Origin: Jacaranda mimosifolia
Lineage: Eukaryota > Streptophyta > Magnoliopsida > Lamiales > Bignoniaceae
Direction of reading: 5' to 3'
DNA: 64,000 nucleotides
NCBI GenBank assembly: GCA_018894105.1
Contig: CM032117.1
Span: forward strand, 585,501 to 649,500
Shown: in pieces, positions 62,766-64,000 of the stretch
Numbering within the stretch: the stretch's first letter is position 1
Layout of the letters: every line of letters starts with the position of its first letter
Translations under genes and position numbers: made by a program
Notes under the pieces: generated by a model
The model's input: only the letters and a program-made list of their open reading frames with translations
What the model was told of the DNA's origin: nothing
The model's database searches: none

Positions 62766-64000
62766 TAGAAATGAACTTTTTTTATATTAAGTAACAAAAT
62801 TAATGTGGTTATATTAGAGAGTGGAAAAATGACGGTTAAATTTGAGTTCAAATACCGATTGATATGTTCAATAATTAGATTTATTTAACTTATATAGTGA
62901 ATTTAAAATTCGATAAAAAGTTCCATTATATTTTACTCCTAATGCACATTGATTTTAAAACTCGAATATTATGTTATATATTTTTTTTTTTACCCATATG
63001 ACAAATGACAAAACAAATAATTGTGTTACTATATATACTACGTAATAAGACCATCAAAACAATCCAACCTTCAAAAATAAAAGAAACAAACACCTCGTCC
63101 AACATCCATCAATGTTTATTCTCTAGACAATAATGCTACTAAATTACTAGTAAAAAAAATAGGGCATATATATTATATGCCACCTTAATTAAGAATACCA
63201 TATGTCCTCCAATTTGGACATTCATATATATATAGTATATATACAAACAAAAGCCATTATCTGTGTAGACTGCACGTACATTAATGAATTTAATGCAAAG
63301 TTGAACCCACGTCGCCCCCCTCCACAACACACACCCCCAAATGGATTTATGTTAGTACCCATGCAATTGCATCATTTGTTGGATCTATTGGAAATTTCTT
63401 GTCAGATAGAAATTGCAACGGAACCCTACAACTACAATGAGATATATGTGCATTAATTTCATATATATTCATTGCATTTACGTCTCTTATCTACAAACAT
63501 TTGTTATGGGCAAGTTCTCCAAACCACTATTTCATGTCTCTCATCACCCAATTTCTAAGGACCGATATCTTCAAATTCTCAGTACATATATGTGTATGTG
63601 TGTGTGTGTGTGTTTTGTTAGGGTATATTTCTGTTTGTGAAATATATAGTTGACATTGGAACTGTTTACCTAACATTTGAATCATGAATTTAAAGCACAA
63701 GGACCCATGCATTTCAACATTGTTGTATTAAGATATTGACTCCACTATAGATTCATTAATTTCATCTTTGGGTGTACATTATGTGGTTGTCATTGATGAT
63801 GAAAGACTACGTACACCTTAATCATTTAATTTATCTTGTCAAAAGAAAAGAATTTCTATGCTATGAATTCGTAGGGTCACAATTAATACTAGCTGCATTT
63901 TTATCATCTCATATTCTCATGGTTGGGAATCAAATCGGGCCTCTTATGAAGCCCTCCCAAGAATGTCCTTTTAAATATGTTATTTTCATTGTCTTCACTT
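62766..64000. other. Right-hand intergenic region
   Basis: AT-rich upstream region of the WUN1-like gene. Contains TA and TG microsatellites (about 63225-63242 and 63590-63612). No gene or element recognised up to the window edge. Confidence 0.4.

Noticed and set aside
1..64000. CRISPR arrays, bacterial operons, phage or virus genes, tRNA or rRNA genes
   Set aside because: None seen. The sequence is eukaryotic with spliced plant genes; the only tRNA-like signals are pol III boxes inside the SINEs.

Overview
The window is nuclear DNA of a flowering plant, most likely a eudicot. It is AT-rich, genes have many short exons with GT-AG introns, and the intergenic space is filled with small non-autonomous transposons (hAT-, Mutator- and Tourist-like), SINE-like elements and a decayed LINE-type RNase H. 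I rebuilt the gene models by hand from ORF homology and splice sites. Four multi-exon models close exactly to a multiple of three: RAPTOR 1374 aa, TOM1-like 690 aa, alpha-SNAP 289 aa and D-Ala-D-Ala ligase 956 aa. The species cannot be named from the sequence alone.

Layout. 1608-13256 (+) is RAPTOR, the substrate-recruiting subunit of TOR complex 1, in 23 coding exons. 14733-19346 (-), convergent with it, is a TOM1-LIKE (VHS-GAT) ubiquitin receptor with a long Gln/Pro tract. 24095-28143 (-) is a tandem array of three LURP-one-related genes. The outermost is intact, the middle one lacks a usable start, and the innermost carries a one-base frameshift. 29017-30630 (+) is an intronless PPR protein. 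33791-33929 (-) is a MIR164 microRNA foldback. The 35-45 kb stretch is a transposon graveyard. 45570-48292 (+) is alpha-SNAP. 49601-60301 (+) is a fused two-module D-alanine--D-alanine ligase, probably plastidial. 62139-62600 (-) is a WUN1/SAG20-type wound-induced protein with an NTF2-like fold.

The genes do not form a single pathway. They cover TOR growth signalling, endosomal sorting, SNARE recycling, organelle RNA processing, a plastid peptidoglycan-type enzyme, stress proteins and a developmental microRNA. What ties them together is gene order. From memory, the Arabidopsis run At5g01740 (wound-induced), MIR164B, At5g01750 (LOR), At5g01760 (TOL7), At5g01770 (RAPTOR) has the same order, while the ligase neighbours the other RAPTOR copy on chromosome 3. 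The window therefore looks like an ancestral, less fractionated version of a duplicated block.

I found no clearly new biological system. The points most worth following up are the MIR164 locus in its conserved context, the two ligase modules that have each lost a different catalytic signature, upstream ORFs in the RAPTOR leader, and the nested transposons with readable target-site duplications.
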